From assembly GCA_023101725.1 (NCBI GenBank), contig JALJCO010007852.1, positions 186,001 to 250,000 on the forward strand: a DNA stretch of 64,000 nucleotides, in the 5' to 3' direction. This document shows positions 33,545-45,677 of the stretch, in pieces. The translations under genes were made by a program, and so were the position numbers. How positions within the stretch are numbered: position 1 is the stretch's first letter; each line of letters opens with the position of its first letter. The notes under the pieces are model-generated. The model was not told the DNA's origin. It did not search any database and was given only the letters and a program-made list of their open reading frames with translations. This DNA is from Atherinomorus stipes. Taxonomy: Eukaryota > Chordata > Actinopteri > Atheriniformes > Atherinidae.

Positions 33545-34795
33545 CAATAAACAACTGTGTGAAAAAGTGTTTGTCCCTTTCCTGATTTTTTATTTTTTTG
33601 CATGTTTGTCACACTTTCAGATCATCAAACAAATTTGAATATTAGACAAAGATAACGCAAGTAAACACAAAATACAGCTTTTAAATGAAGATTTTTATTG
33701 TCGAAGGGGGAAAAAAATCCAAACCTACATGGTCCTGTGTGAAAAAGTGATTGCCCCCTAAACCTAATAACTGGTTGTTCCACTTTAGCAGCAACAACTG
33801 CAATCAAGCGTTTGCGATAACTGGCAGTGAGTCTTCTACAGCGCTGTGGAGGAATTCTGTTCCACTCATCTTTGCAGAATTGTTGTAATTCAGCCACATT
33901 GAAGGCTTTTCCAGCATGAACCGCCTTTTTAAGCTCATGCCACAGCATCTCAATGGGATTCAGGTGGGGACTTTGATCCCCAAAAGTCTTGGGGATCATC
34001 AAGATGCTTTCTGGCAAAACTAAGACAAGCCTTTATGTTCTTTTTGCTCAGCAGTGGTTTTGGTCTTGGAACTCTGCCATGCAGCCATTTTTGCCCCCCA
34101 GTCTCTTTCTGATGGTGGAGTCATGAACTCTGACCTTAATTGAGGCAAGTGAGGCCTGCAGTTCTTTGGATGATGTTCTGGGCTCTTTTGTGACCTCTTG
34201 GATGAGTCGTCGCTGTGCTCTTGGGGTAATTTTGGTCCCCTCCAGGGAAGGTTCACCACTGTTCCATGTTTTCACCATTTGTGGATAATGGCTCTCACTG
34301 TGGTTCTCTGGAGTCCCAAAGCTTTAGAAATGGCTTTGGAACCTTTTCCAGACTGATAGATCTCAGTTACTTTGTTTCTCATTTTTTCCTGAATTTCTTT
34401 GGATCTCAGCATGATGTCTAGCTTTTTAGGATCTTTTGGTCTACTTAACTTTGTCAGGCAGGTCTTATTTAAGTGATTTCTTGATTGAGAACAGGTGTGG
34501 CAGTAATCAGGCCTGGGTGTGGCTAGAGACATTGAACTCAGCTTTCCAAAGATGTGATAAACCACAGTTAAGTTTTGTTTTAACAGGGGGGAATCACTTT
34601 TTCACACAGGTTTGGTCCCCCCCCCCCCCCCCTTACTATAAAAAATCTCCATTTAAAAATGCATTTTCTGTTTACCTGTGTTATCTTTGTCTCACATTTA
34701 AATTAGTTTGATGATCTGAAACATTTAAGTGTGACTAACATGAAAAACAATCAGGAATGGGGGGCAAACATTTTTTCGCACAACTGTATATTGCT
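33545..34795 (-). mobile_element. Tc1/mariner element with internal deletion (copy A)
   Basis: Inverted ends (ACAACTGTGTGAAAAAGTG on the left; inverse TACAGTTGTGCGAAAAAATG on the right) are followed on both sides by related TIR sequence including ATCATCAAAC / GTTTGATGATCTGAAA, so the TIRs run for about 150-200 bases. The minus strand encodes transposase pieces at 34565-33625. The middle of the gene is deleted, so the copy cannot move itself. A run of Cs is at 34617-34633. Confidence 0.88.
33625..34565 (-). pseudogene. Tc1 transposase with middle deleted
   Basis: The N-terminal piece (34565-34272) includes MRSKEIQEKMRNKVTEIYQ-like sequence, GKGSKAISKALGLQRTTVRA and IIHKW, the helix-turn-helix that binds the TIR. 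The second frame (34278-34048) continues with TPRAQRRLIQEVTKEPRTSS and VHDSTIRKRLGGKNG. The third (34017-33625) joins a [12 protein letters not shown] segment directly to SPHLNPIEMLWHELKKAVH, which holds the last catalytic Glu (NPIE), and runs to the normal C-terminal region. The segment with both catalytic Asp residues is missing. Frames are also shifted between pieces. Confidence 0.85.
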
Positions 34796-34849
34796 GAAAA
34801 GCCTGATTACTCACCTTTACAACAAGTTAGAACCTAGAAGGATTGTCCA

Positions 34850-35225
34850 TTTGTGGAATGAGAAACACAGATAAACATGTGGGTAGAATCTGGTACCTAA
34901 GTCCATCCTCCAGGATCATCACAGAGAACCACCAGAATCTGGGAATGGAGCGGATGTACGACCTGCTGTGAGTCCAGACCTTGACCCTGCTGAACACTTG
35001 TCGGATCAGCTTGATCATGCTCTGTGTGCCAGAGAACCCAACACAATCAGGCTTAACTTTCATTTCATTCCTCAACCAGGAGATGAGGAATGAGATGCAT
35101 CCCACAGCAACGTGTGATCAGACTGGTATCCAGCATGAAGGGGAGGTACCAAGCTGTCGTGGCTGTATACGGATCTTCCACATGACTGAGGTCCCTGACA
35201 GTGTAAAACGAATAAAGAATGAATA
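34850..35225 (+). pseudogene. C-terminal relic of another Tc1 transposase lineage
   Basis: Plus-strand sequence such as GAACACTTGTCGGATCAGCT, then CATCCCACAGCAACGTGTGA and GCTGTCGTGGCTGTATACGG, followed by CGAATAAAGAATGAATAAAG, matches the 3' part of a common fish Tc1 transposase (EHLWDQL... IPQQCVTRL... VVAVYGSSTRY in relatives). Stops and frame changes interrupt it. No terminal repeat is visible. It is oriented opposite to the Tc1 copy just left of it. Confidence 0.65.
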
Positions 35226-36219
35226 AAGATGGCCTATAACTGTTTTTTTCTTCTCTTTTTTTCATAATTGCTGTGGGGGAGTGCAATCACCCAACCCACC
35301 AAGTAACTCAGAGTGAATACCAACTGCAGAATGTTGCAGGGGATTTCAGCATATTTTGGGGGGAAGTTTCCCCCACATTTAGCTGCCATGTGCATTCCAC
35401 AGAAGCCTAATCCAAACAAGTTCTACCTTGTAGTAAAGATAACTAATCAGGCTTTCCATCCATGTATAATACAACACCAACTCAAATTATTAAAGAGGAG
35501 AAACAATCAACAAAAGACAAATTTCCCTACTTTTCATGCTAAGTTTATTAGTACTTTTACATGGTAATTATGCCTGAAAACACGAGCCCTCACATGAATA
35601 ACGGCAACATAAAATACATATTCTCCAGCGCAGCACAGACGCATTCATCTACCTTTCAGCAGTGTCAGAAGCGCTACCTGGTCCACACCTGCTGTGGTGG
35701 AGAAATCAGTGGGCTTGGTTCACATGAAAAGATTCATACATATTGAAGCCGCAGCAGGTCTGATCCCGCCTTCATTCATAATCCATATTCCTTAAGAGCC
35801 CCAAGAACAAAATACCTCTTAGTGCTCAGCTTTGGCATTCATTACAATACATTCTCCCACTGTTGCCTTGTTCTGAGCTGCAAAGGTAGAGAGGGGTTGG
35901 AGGGATAAAGCTGTGTGGCCCACATATGATGCCATTATGCATGCAAGGCATAATTCATTTAGTACTGTGGAGGTTTTCTTTCGTCTTTTTTTTTTACTGA
36001 GCAGATAGATAAGGTCAACTGACAAAGCAGAAGGATTTGGCAGATTGCGAATAGAGGCAGAGTTTGATTATATCTGGCTCTGCTGCAACGTACGGAGTGT
36101 AGCTGGTGTTGATGAGGGGGTGCAGCTCTCCTACATGCGGTTAGTAGGACTGCGTTTTAATAAGAGCATTTCGAGGGCTGGAACGGTTTGCAGGTATAAA
36201 AAAGAGTGCAAAGTCATTG
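35226..36219. other. Unassigned, no gene recognised
   Basis: Frames are short and overlap on both strands. No terminal or tandem repeats stand out. Confidence 0.45.
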
Positions 36220-36784
36220 CACTGCAATTTCTAGTCAAAATATCTCATCACACTCAAAATTAGACAAAAATAGCTAAAGAAAATCATTTCAGTCAGATAT
36301 AATAACTTTTTTAAGGTAAAACATCGTATTTCAAGAAATCTTATCAAGAAAATTTTACTTATTGTATTGGCAGAATTTTTTTTGCTTTTTACAAGCAAAA
36401 GCAAGACCTTTTTTTTTTTTTAAACTTATTTCTAGAGTGGTCAATATTTTTAAATGTAATTTAAATGTTGTGGAAATTGCAATAAACGAGGGGGAGACAA
36501 TTTCTCTTTCACAAGCCTGTGGAAAAAAACAACAAAAGCTCCGGGAAACTCCGTGCTTTAGGGCCCAACTGTCTATGGTGAATTATCCTCATCCCCCCAG
36601 AATTCACCAGGAAAGTGGAAACAGAAAAAAAGAAAAACTTTAACGATGAGGGGAATGACGCAAGCAGTCTTTGAAACTCATCTGGTTGAGAGGGCATGGC
36701 CAACAGGGAAATTACACCCACAGGGTGCAGGGTGCAGTCGTAAGAAGAAAAGGTGGTGGCGTCAACCAGGCAGCGGTGGGGGAA

Positions 36785-37043
36785 CACAAAAACCTGTCCG
36801 ATTTCCGGCTGCATTTGAGATATTAAGATAAGATAAGATAAGATAAGATAGACTTTATTGATCCCAAAGGAAATTGTTGTGTCAGAGTATACAAACTACA
36901 ATACCACACTACACAAAAACACAGTACAAATGCACAATTACCATAAAAACTAAAAAAAAAAAAAAGTGCTCCAGAGTCTGGCTCAGCATGAGGGTGAGTA
37001 GAAAATGAAGGCACATCATTCTGTGGGTGAACTATTCCTATAA
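36785..37043. mobile_element. Family V right end inside the CACTA element (copy e)
   Basis: TTTCCGGCTGCATTTGAGAT then, after the L2 tail, GTGCTCCAGAGTCTGGCTC to GGGTGAACTATTCCTATAA. The final TTAA has decayed to ATAA. Only the outermost part of the right terminal repeat remains. Confidence 0.75.
36832..36966 (-). mobile_element. L2-type 3' tail fragment (minus strand)
   Basis: The minus strand reads ...CAATTTCCTTTGGGATCAAT then AAAGTCTATC and a (TTATC)n tail, the standard 3' end of fish L2 elements and the SINEs that borrow it. Only about 110 bases of 3' UTR were inserted. It splits the family V terminal repeat. Confidence 0.8.
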
Positions 37044-37486
37044 CATCAACTAACAACCCATGCGCACACAAAAAGTCAGCAGAAGGGAAAACTGACCAGG
37101 GCAGTGACAAAGTTCTAGTCACTGGCCACTGAAGCACATATCCACCGAGCATGTGCAGAAAATCCATGTGGGGGAATCGTTGGCGGCCTCGAGGAGGGGG
37201 GGGGGGGGGGGGTCGGCCACTCTCAGATAATTACTTATCTGAGGGTGGCTGAGATTTTTTTTGCTTGCAATAAGGAAAAAAAAAAAAGAAAAATCTGCTA
37301 TTGGGGCAAGAAAAAATTTTTTTCTTGATAAGATTTCTTGAAATATGATGCATTTGTCTTAAAACAAGATCTTATATCTCACTGAAATGTTTCTTTTTAG
37401 GTAATTTAGTCTTATTTTGAGTATGATGAGATATTTTGACTAGAAATAAGAAAAATATACTTGTTAATATTTGAGTTTTTGCAGTG

Positions 37487-39181
37487 AACTTGATTTTAGC
37501 AGTTTTACTATTTTCTGTTAAATTTAACTTTAATTTAAATTATGATATAAATTGAATGTACTTTCACAGTTAAAGGTTTTCTGTGTTATACAATAGACGT
37601 GTTGATTTGAAGTTATCTTATATTTCTTTAGTATTTGTGTGATTCAAACTGACTCACATTCCTTTTTGCAAACTACAGTATACCTGCTAAATATGTTAGC
37701 AATGTGAACGCCTTCTAGCAAGAAGCTTCAAAGAGCTGCTATTGTTCCACTGGACTTTTAATCTGTCAGTTTATTAAACCAGCTAAATGTTCCCGTCTCC
37801 GTCTCCTCCAGCAACCTTTTCTTCCTCTTGTTACTGTCAGGATGGGAAGTTAAAGCCATCCTCAACAGCTCCCCGTGCAGATAGCGGAACGGCATGCGAG
37901 TAAATATTGTATACATGAGACTATATGTGTGTGTGTGTGAACATGTGAGTGATGGAGTGCTGATTAACAGAGTGGTGAGCGGCTGGAGGAGAGAAAGAAA
38001 CAACAAAAAAACACAGATGCAAATGTGTTTGTCTCTCTGACAGTATGTCTCAATTAAGGCCCGAAAAGCCGGCTGAGCTGCCAGCTTCACTGACCCCACC
38101 CCTTCAACCTCAACACACACGTATAAACAGTGCATTGACACACTTCCTTAAAGCATAGTGAGAACTGAGAAGAACAAAGGAGCGAGGGAAAACTGAAGAG
38201 GATGAGGAAGAGAAAGGCTTCGGCGACGTGACAGCGGGGGGAAATTCTCGAGTGGGGGACCGTGCGGTAAATTGACAACCGGAGAGCAAGGCAGGACGGT
38301 AATGATAAGACCGGCTGGAGCGTGCGCACCACTGATGCCAGCGCTAACCGTAATGACAGCAATAATGGCAAACGATAAACACCCAGATCCACGTCGTTTC
38401 ATACATCTCTGCACACGCACAGATGAACTTCCTTCCTCACACGTCTACGCGCACATATGCAGACACAAGTACAGAAAAACAGCCGGCAGTGAACACACTT
38501 TGAAAAATGACACAATGTGCAGTTGTGTGCAGCATGATAGGCACGAGTGTGTGTAGCCTCACATGCACGAACAGTCTCTCCAACCCCACCATGGCAGCGA
38601 GCTGATGGTGAGAAGAGCTTGATGATGGCTGGTGTGGCAGTGGCTGGCTGGGTAGCCATTTAATTAATCTCCAGACAGACAGTGGCATCAGAGAGAGAGA
38701 GAGAGAGGGAGGGAAAGAGTGTGAGAGGGAAGCAGAGGAAGAGTGAAAAGGAGAGCATCAGGGAGAAATAAAGACAGAGGCAGCGACAGCCATACGGAGA
38801 CTGTGTCTGTCTTTCTGTCAGCCCTCAGGACACATCAGAAGACGCACTGCAGGAGTCTCCAAAAATCTGCGACGTGATGAATCTCAGAGGCCCGTCTGTG
38901 ACATCGCAGAGGACTCCCAAGTCTCAGTTTATGGACTACGCAGGGAAGATGGATGGGCGGAAGTCTGAAGGGTGACACTGACTCTGGTGGAGGGAGTATG
39001 TTCCTGACTGTCAGCTGTGATGTGAACAAAATTCACCTGTAAACAGCATCAAACATTAACTACTGTATGACGTAGTATACCTGTACACAATGAAAACTTA
39101 AAAAACTGTATATCCCCACGTCACACAATCATTAAACATTAGTACATTATACAGTTGGCATTTCCAAATTCAGAAATCAAT
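37487..39181. other. Repeat-poor DNA, possible conserved non-coding patches
   Basis: About 37740-38160, 38200-38400 and 38570-38670 are complex and non-repetitive, with homeodomain-type motifs (CCATTTAATTAATCTCC at 38656). A GAGA run is at 38692-38712. The overlapping frames of 80-130 codons on the minus strand show no domain and low-complexity composition. No gene is called. Confidence 0.35.
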
Positions 39182-39695
39182 ATGCAGTCGTCCTCAAAAT
39201 TATTTATACCCTCCGATTAAAGAAGTTCATAACAGTAATTCAAATAACAGGAAACTAGAGAAACTATTAATACATAAAAATTTACAAAATTACAATTTAG
39301 TGAAATAAAATATTGCTCTTGAATTGTGGTTAAAAATAATATTTAAGAAAACAAACAAACAAAACTACCCAGACACATTGGAGCACCTTTATTAACAGTG
39401 AACCAACATACCTGTCAACAGGTGTCTAAGTCTTTTTGAACATTAGAGAAAACACCTGATTGCCTCAACGTGTTGCTCAACAAATTTTTTTACTTCGGAG
39501 CCCCATCATGCTTGTTTACTTGTTTATTTTTTGAGTGTTTGTTTTTGATATTTTGTTTGAACCATAATCTAAAATTAATCTCATGATTTTCATAGAATTT
39601 TTATCTATTGTTAATTCTATTTATTATCACTTTTGTCAATTTCCACATATTTCAGTGGCAGGTGATTTTTTTCCTTCTTGGATGATTGGAGGATG
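39182..39695. mobile_element. Tc1-like MITE, family R copy 1
   Basis: The ends TGCAGTCGTCCTCAAAATTA and the inverse of TGTACAGTCATCCTCCAA are inverted repeats, and the interior matches family R copies at 51125-53050 and 53296-54776 (GAAACACCTGATT-like, GCCCCATCATGCTTGTTTAC). A TA-type target is plausible. It has no ORF. Confidence 0.65.
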
Positions 39696-39714
39696 ACTGT
39701 ACATTTAATTACTG

Positions 39715-40097
<383 letters not shown>

Positions 40098-40171
40098 TCA
40101 CTTTTTCACACAGGCTCATGTAGGTTTGGATTTTTTCTCCCCGTACTAACAGAAACCTTCATTTAAGAAAG

Positions 40172-42078
40172 CTTTCAGGGATGGAGACAGGGAGTTACTG
40201 AAGACCACACAAAAACAACTGAAAACACAGACTAAGAAGTGCAAGGAGGACTACAGGAAGAAGTTGGAGAGCAGCTCCAGCAGAACAACGTGAGGGATGT
40301 ATGGTCGGGAATGAAGAAAATCACTGGCTTCAAGCTAAAGGGGGACCAGACTGACGGAGGTCTGGACAGAGCTAACGAACTGAACATGTTCTTCAATAGG
40401 TTCAGTTCCCCCCTGCCGACAACCCAACATTCCACACACCCTCCATGAGCCCACAGCTTTCCTGTCCCACCTCCACTCTGTCACCCTGCACCTCAGTCAT
40501 GGACCTGAACACAGCCTCATCTCCCTCCACATCAGGACATCCTGAGACCTCTTTGCCTCCACCTCCAGCCTGACTGTCTCCTGTGACCAGGTCAAGAAAC
40601 AACTAGAAAAACTGAACCGGAACAAGGTTGCAGGTCCAGATGGTGTCAGTCCCAGAGTTCTCAAGACCTGCTCAGAACAACTATGTCCGGTTCTCCAGCA
40701 CCTTTTAACACCAGCCTGAGACAGAACAGAGTTCCTGTGCTGTGGAAGACATCCTGTCTTGTTCCAGTCCCTAAAAACCACAACCAGCTGAACCAAATGA
40801 CTACAGACCAGTTGCTCTGACATCTCACATCATGAAAGTCCTGGAGAGACTCTTACTGGCTCACCTCAACAAGCAAGTGAACACCTTTCAGGACCCATTA
40901 CAGTTCGCATATCGTAATGGGCTTGGGGTTGAAGACGCCATCATCTTCTTGCTTCAGAGAGCCCACTCTCATCTGGACCAGTCAGGCAGCACTTTGAGGG
41001 TCATGTTCTTTGATTTTTCAAGTGCATTTAATACTATTCAGCCTGCTTTGCTATGTCAGAAGCTCCATAACTTCCAGGTGGATCCCTCCACAACCACCTG
41101 GATTTACAACTACCTCACAAACAGACCACAGTTTGTGAGACTGAAAGGTTGTGTGTCTGAGATGGTGGTCAGCAGCACTGGAGCACCACAAGGGACTGTA
41201 CTCTCACCATTCCTCTTTACACTGTACACCTCAGACTTCCAGTATAACTCTGAGTCCTGTCATCTGCAGAAATATTCTGATGACTCTGCTGTTGTGGGGT
41301 GTATTAGTGATGGACAAGAAGCCGAATACAGGGAACTTGTCAATCAGTTTGTGAAATGGTGCAGTAACAATCAGCTCATCTTAAATACCAGCAAGACTAA
41401 AGAGATGATTGTTGACTTCAGGAGGAGCAAGAATAAGCAGCATAGTCCTGTCTACCTCCTGGAAGAGGAGGTGGAGGTGGTAGAGAACTACAAATACCTT
41501 GGAGTTCAGCTGGACAACAGACTCGATTGGAAATGCAACTGTGACTACATCTACAAGAAAGGTCTGAGCAGACTCTTCTTCTTAAGGAAGCTAAAATCAT
41601 TTAATGTCTGCAAAAAGATGTTGCAGATCTTCTATAAGTCTGTGGTAGAAAGTGCAATTAGCTTTGCAGCCATCTGCTGGGGCAGCAGCATCAGAACCAG
41701 AGACTTGAAGAAACTAAACAAGCTGATCAAGAAAGCTGGTTCTGTGCTGGGGATAACTCTGGAGCCGCTGGAGCTGATCGTTCAGAAAAGAATGCTTCAC
41801 AAGCTGATGAAGATGATGGAGGACACTTCCCATCCTCTCCACAACACGGTGAAGAATCAACAGAGTGTGTTCAGTGGGAGGCTGCGTCAAGTTCGCTGTA
41901 GGACGGAGAGATACAGGAATTCATTCCTGCCAGCAACCATCACCCTAAAGAACAAGACTAACTGACTTTTTGTTTATTTATAAAAAAAAAAAAAAAAAAA
42001 AAAAAAAGTGAGCTTTTACAATACTGAATTTCCCTTCGGGGATGAATAAAGTATTTTTCATTCATTTCATTTCATTCA
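40172..42078 (+). mobile_element. 5'-truncated L2-type LINE inserted in Tc1 copy B
   Basis: It begins within the region upstream of the RT (CAGGGATGGAGACAGGGAG) and ends with an A run of about 27 (41982-42008), then TTTCCCTTCGGGGATGAATA and an (ATTTC/ATTC)n tail. The flanking Tc1 TIR continues on the far side (CATTAAAAAGTGC), so the insertion site is clear. The A-rich stretch inside the 3' UTR is unusual. The 5' half including endonuclease is missing. Confidence 0.88.
40832..41965 (+). CDS. L2-type LINE reverse transcriptase ORF, 377 codons
   Basis: Polymerase of a non-LTR retrotransposon. Residues about 1-10 MKVLERLLLA belong to the conserved LTSHxMKVLERL segment; FFDFSSAFNTIQ (motif A) is at about 63-74; SSTGAPQGTVLSPFLFTLYT (motif B) at about 119-138; QKYSDDSAVVG (motif C) at about 150-160, a YSDD variant of the usual YADD; NTSKTKEMIVDFRRS and YKYLGVQLDNRLDW follow, then the thumb and a C-terminal region like that at 32073-33170. 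The chosen ATG is simply the first in this open frame; upstream (40239-40830) the same protein continues in other frames (NELNMFFNRFSSP; KLNRNKVAGPDGVSPRVL), so frameshifts separate it from the true N-terminus. Copy C at 26860-27521 is a close relative. Confidence 0.9.
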   Translation: MKVLERLLLAHLNKQVNTFQDPLQFAYRNGLGVEDAIIFLLQRAHSHLDQSGSTLRVMFFDFSSAFNTIQPALLCQKLHNFQVDPSTTTWIYNYLTNRPQFVRLKGCVSEMVVSSTGAPQGTVLSPFLFTLYTSDFQYNSESCHLQKYSDDSAVVGCISDGQEAEYRELVNQFVKWCSNNQLILNTSKTKEMIVDFRRSKNKQHSPVYLLEEEVEVVENYKYLGVQLDNRLDWKCNCDYIYKKGLSRLFFLRKLKSFNVCKKMLQIFYKSVVESAISFAAICWGSSIRTRDLKKLNKLIKKAGSVLGITLEPLELIVQKRMLHKLMKMMEDTSHPLHNTVKNQQSVFSGRLRQVRCRTERYRNSFLPATITLKNKTN

Positions 42079-42211
42079 TTAAAAAGTGCATTTTTTATTT
42101 ACTTGTGTTATCTTTGTCTAATATTTGTTAGATGATCTGAAACAAATAAGTGTGACAAACATGCAAAAAATAAGAAATCAGGAAGGGAGAAAACACTTTA
42201 ACACAACTGTA

Positions 42212-43489
42212 ACTCCTTGGAGTGACTCCACTTCTTCTATGACACGCTCATTTAAACTGGTTTATCAAACTGGTTTAGAACAGTTCATATACAAGGGCTG
42301 CATGTCTGTAGTGAAAGCGTTAATAAGAATGAAGATTAAACACCTGGGTGGGTTAGCGGTGTTTTCTTATCTAAGCTAATACAAACATATCCAGAGCACA
42401 GCTGATGCAAACACAGATGTGTAAACAGTAATCTATTCCGCAGTCACAGCATCTGACTTTAAAAGGATAAATCATTGACGTTATATCATCATAAGCTCTC
42501 TTGTACATCAGTAAACAGGATAATTGTTGCAAAAGTCATTAAAAAAACGGTTAAAAACTTTCAGATAATCAGGTGATATGAGCCAAGAATGAAACTTTCT
42601 AATTAAATGATGTTGCACCTTCAGTCTTCTTGTCAGGAAGTGCAGCAGTTTTTTTTTTATGTTACAGAGTTAAACTGCAGCTCAGCAGTTCTCTATGTGA
42701 CAAACATGGCATCATAATTAGGTTTTAATTAGACCGTCAACAGGTAAGTAACATACTTTAGATTTAAAAGCAGTCTCTCAATGGATGGGAAAAATGCTGC
42801 TTCTTTGGAGCAATTTGAGAACAACACCTGTGTTTACATCAGGAACACTCAACTTATCTGGGGGTCACTGGAGGTAGAGTCTGGGAGAGGTAAATAAAGT
42901 ACAACTGATTCAGTTTTCGCAACCTTTAATATCAACAGTACTTCAACATGAATGGGTTGGTAGGAAGAGAGGCTCCTCTTCCTGCCATAGAGCTTGGAAC
43001 GCTTCCTCTCACACAGCTCAGCCATGTTTGGCTTGAGAGGAAGCAGCTGAGACCCTCAGTAGGACTTAAAGATGCTCAGCAGTAAGTTTGGACCTGTACT
43101 TCAGCCCAGTTCATGGTGCAAGAGATTTTCACACAGATATGTGATTCCAAAAAGACACACCAGCTCTGATTTATGAAAGGTTTGCATGCACTATATTGGC
43201 TATATTTAGCATGTTGGAAAAGCAGGTGATAACTGGCAGCTTTACGCACAAATGGCTGCGGTTTCTAAATGAGGACAACAGTCCAATGCTGCAGGACTGC
43301 AGACATGCTTCACTGATTCAAAATCATTTATCATGAGTGGTGAGGGCAACAAATTCAGTTTTCATAATTTAGTTCATTAACAAACATCACTATTCAACAC
43401 ATGTTTATTCTGGACAAATGAATCAGAACATTTGCAGCCACTGTAGCTTACTGGTAGTTAAAGCTGATATGAATTGTGCGTTGTTACAG
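42212..43489. other. Unassigned; one short minus-strand frame noted
   Basis: No known domain. On the minus strand a strong-context ATG near 43028 (AAACATGG) opens a 56-codon frame beginning MAELCERKRSKLYGRKRSL. It is short and lacks any family match I know, so I do not call it a gene. Confidence 0.35.
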
Positions 43490-43720
43490 AGGGTATGGAA
43501 AGTATTCAGACCCCTTAAAATTTTTCACACTGTTTCATTGTAGCCATTTGCCAAAATAAAAAAAGGTCTTTTCATTTTTCATTATTGTACACTCAGCGCC
43601 TCATCTTGACCGAAAAAACCCCCCAGAAATGTAGAAATTATTGGAAATTTATTTTTAAAAAACGAAAAACTGAAATTTTACATGGTCAAAAGCATTCTTT
43701 TGTCATCACAGAGTATCCAG
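43490..43720. mobile_element. Terminal fragment of a Tc1 lineage
   Basis: GGGTATGGAAAGTATTCAGA, CCCTTAAAATTTTTCACAC and CACTCAGCGCCTCATCTTGA follow the TIR and subterminal sequence of a common fish Tc1 family. No transposase or opposite end is visible nearby. Confidence 0.6.
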
Positions 43721-43921
43721 GAACCAACTTATCACTGGTGCTTTCTAAAAACAAATCTGATTTTGGCTCTATCTTGTCACAGCAGTGAGCAGAATCCACC
43801 AAAAACCACTTTATCCTTCAAACATGCTTTGTAAATGAGGCGGGAGGTGTTCATCTTCCTCAGATTTAGCATTGCAGACAGCTGCCTCTTATATTTTTCA
43901 TGTGTTTTATTCTCTGCCTGC

Positions 43922-45341
43922 ATACTTGCCAACATTGGGTTGTGAAAAATAAGATTTTTTTCATCGTTGTATCGGCCCAAGGCGTAATTATTTGTCATTT
44001 CTTGCCTTGTATTTTAGACTTGATGAAGGGACCTTGTACTAAAAATGTTGTTTCTTTGACTCATTGAATAATTTTTAAGGACAATGAAAAAAGAGGAGTT
44101 TTGATTGTTAAAATGTGTATCAGAAGGCTAAATAATAAGGCAGTTACCCTGCAATGCATTTAGTGTGCAGCATTGCAGATCAAATTAAACAGTGAGTACC
44201 ACTGACTGCCACCATAAGGATTAAGAACAGACTTACAAACTCTGGAGTAGGGATGTCAATTCCCACCAAGAGAGCCAATTCCATACACAGCTCGATAGGG
44301 GAGAGTGGGGTAATGCCATACAGTTTTTACCTAACTTCTAGCCAAGATAAAATGATATATCAGTCAAATTTACACATTTCCCTTTAAATCAGGATGTTTC
44401 CTAGTTATGGAAATGATCAGAATGTTTTTAGAACAAAGGGCAATGAAAATATGAATATTGTTTTTCAAAAAACGTGGTTTTGTGTCTCACTTTACCCCAA
44501 CCTCGAGGTAAGGTGAGACAAACAAGAAAAATCAGTGGGGTAAAGTGAACCAGTTAATGGGTAAGCTGGTTCACTTTAAAATGACCATGGCAACCCATTT
44601 TTTAACTATTGCAGCTACACTGACAACCACACGTTCCAAAATTAAGCATGAAGGTCTCCAAAATGTCCTAGTAGATGGCTGCATTTATGCTGGACTTGAT
44701 GAAGCTCACAGATCCATTCCTTATGAAGTCCTCCACACTTGAAAGGCCCTTTCCTGACCATCTTCTCCAGGCTGCTGTCAGCCCTCCGGCTTCTACACCA
44801 TTTTCTTCCACACTTCTTCCTTCCACTTAACTGTCCATTAATGTGCTTTGAGACAGCACTCTGAGAACATCCAGCTTCTTTTGCGATCACTTTTTGTGTC
44901 TTTCCCACCTTGTACAGGGAGTCAATGATGGTTTTCTGCACAACTGTCAGATCAACAGCCTTCCCCATGATTGTGAATTCTTCTAAACCAAGACAGTAAC
45001 TTTTTTAAAGGCTTGGGACATTTATGATCCACACATACATACGCACAAAGAGCAAACATAAAAATAATTTAAATTCGCTTTTGGTCACATCAAGATCCCA
45101 CAAACAGCATCTGAGTGTGTACATCAGTGACGACTTATGCTTCGTCGTCTTCTTCTCGTGTTCTGCAGGCTGCACACGTAAAGGTTGCCAGATACTGTGT
45201 CAAATATCCTCCACAAGCTGAGTTGTTTCCTTCACTGTAAAATCGGGATATTAGCGGGATAAATTACTGATCGGAAGCATGGCTGGAGATGACGTTAAAA
45301 ATCAGGAGTCTCCTGCGTGATTCGGGAGAGTTGGCAAGTAT
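43922..45341. mobile_element. DNA transposon with ATACTTGCCAAC ends (family Q)
   Basis: The ends ATACTTGCCAAC and GTTGGCAAGTAT are perfect 12-base inverses. The flanks CTGCCTGC and GTGCCTGC (43914-43921, 45342-45349) form an 8-bp duplication with one mismatch, pointing to hAT. It contains a Tc1 fragment and a GGGGAGAGTGGGGTAATG / GGGGTAAAGTGAACC segment (44290-44580) that is probably another insert. No transposase of its own is seen. A related end is at 17030-17180. Confidence 0.75.
44642..44990 (-). pseudogene. N-terminal fragment of a Tc1 transposase
   Basis: The 109-codon minus-strand frame starts MGKAVDLTVVQKTIIDSLYK and continues KVIAKEAGCSQSAVSKHING, the first helix-turn-helix of Tc1-type transposases, then KKCGRKWCRSRRAD and LEKMVRKGPFK, into the second DNA-binding subdomain. 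No DDE catalytic domain follows: the plus-strand DNA left of 44642 is unrelated. So it is a truncated relic nested in family Q DNA. Confidence 0.82.
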
Positions 45342-45677
45342 GTGCCTGCTAGATGTGACCAACACTGCAACGCTATCATGGTGTGCAGGGTCATGTGACC
45401 GCATGGCTATGCTTGGCTGGTGAAAGCGTGGCACACAAAAACATGCAGGCCACACTCACACTAAACTTTGATGTCAAGTAGGGGGCCACAAATTATCAAC
45501 CAGCCTGCAGGTCTTATTGACATGGAAAAATATTTCATCTATCCGATAGAAATTAATCTGATCAGAGATACCAGCGGACATGTTTATATGGACATTTGAA
45601 AAAGTGATCTGATCAGTTGTTTACATGATGGAAAGAAATTTGATTGTAAAGCTTAATCTTTTGGGATTGTTTTAGCC

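Larger units (their letters stand above)
36220..37486. mobile_element. CACTA MITE, family Y copy 2, opened by insertions
   Basis: The left part starts CACTGCAA (with a ~30-base internal gap) then TTTCTAGTCAAAATATCTCA. The right part ends ATATTTGAGTTTTTGCAGTG at 37486. The paired blocks CTTATCAAGAAAATTT / CTTGATAAGATTTCTTG and CATTTCAGT / CACTGAAATG are kept. The middle (about 36480-37240) is foreign, including a family V end and an L2 tail. Confidence 0.8.

Noticed and set aside
37758..38660. Overlapping minus-strand frames of 83-127 codons
   Set aside because: Low-complexity composition (H/T/C-rich), overlapping in several frames, with no domain.
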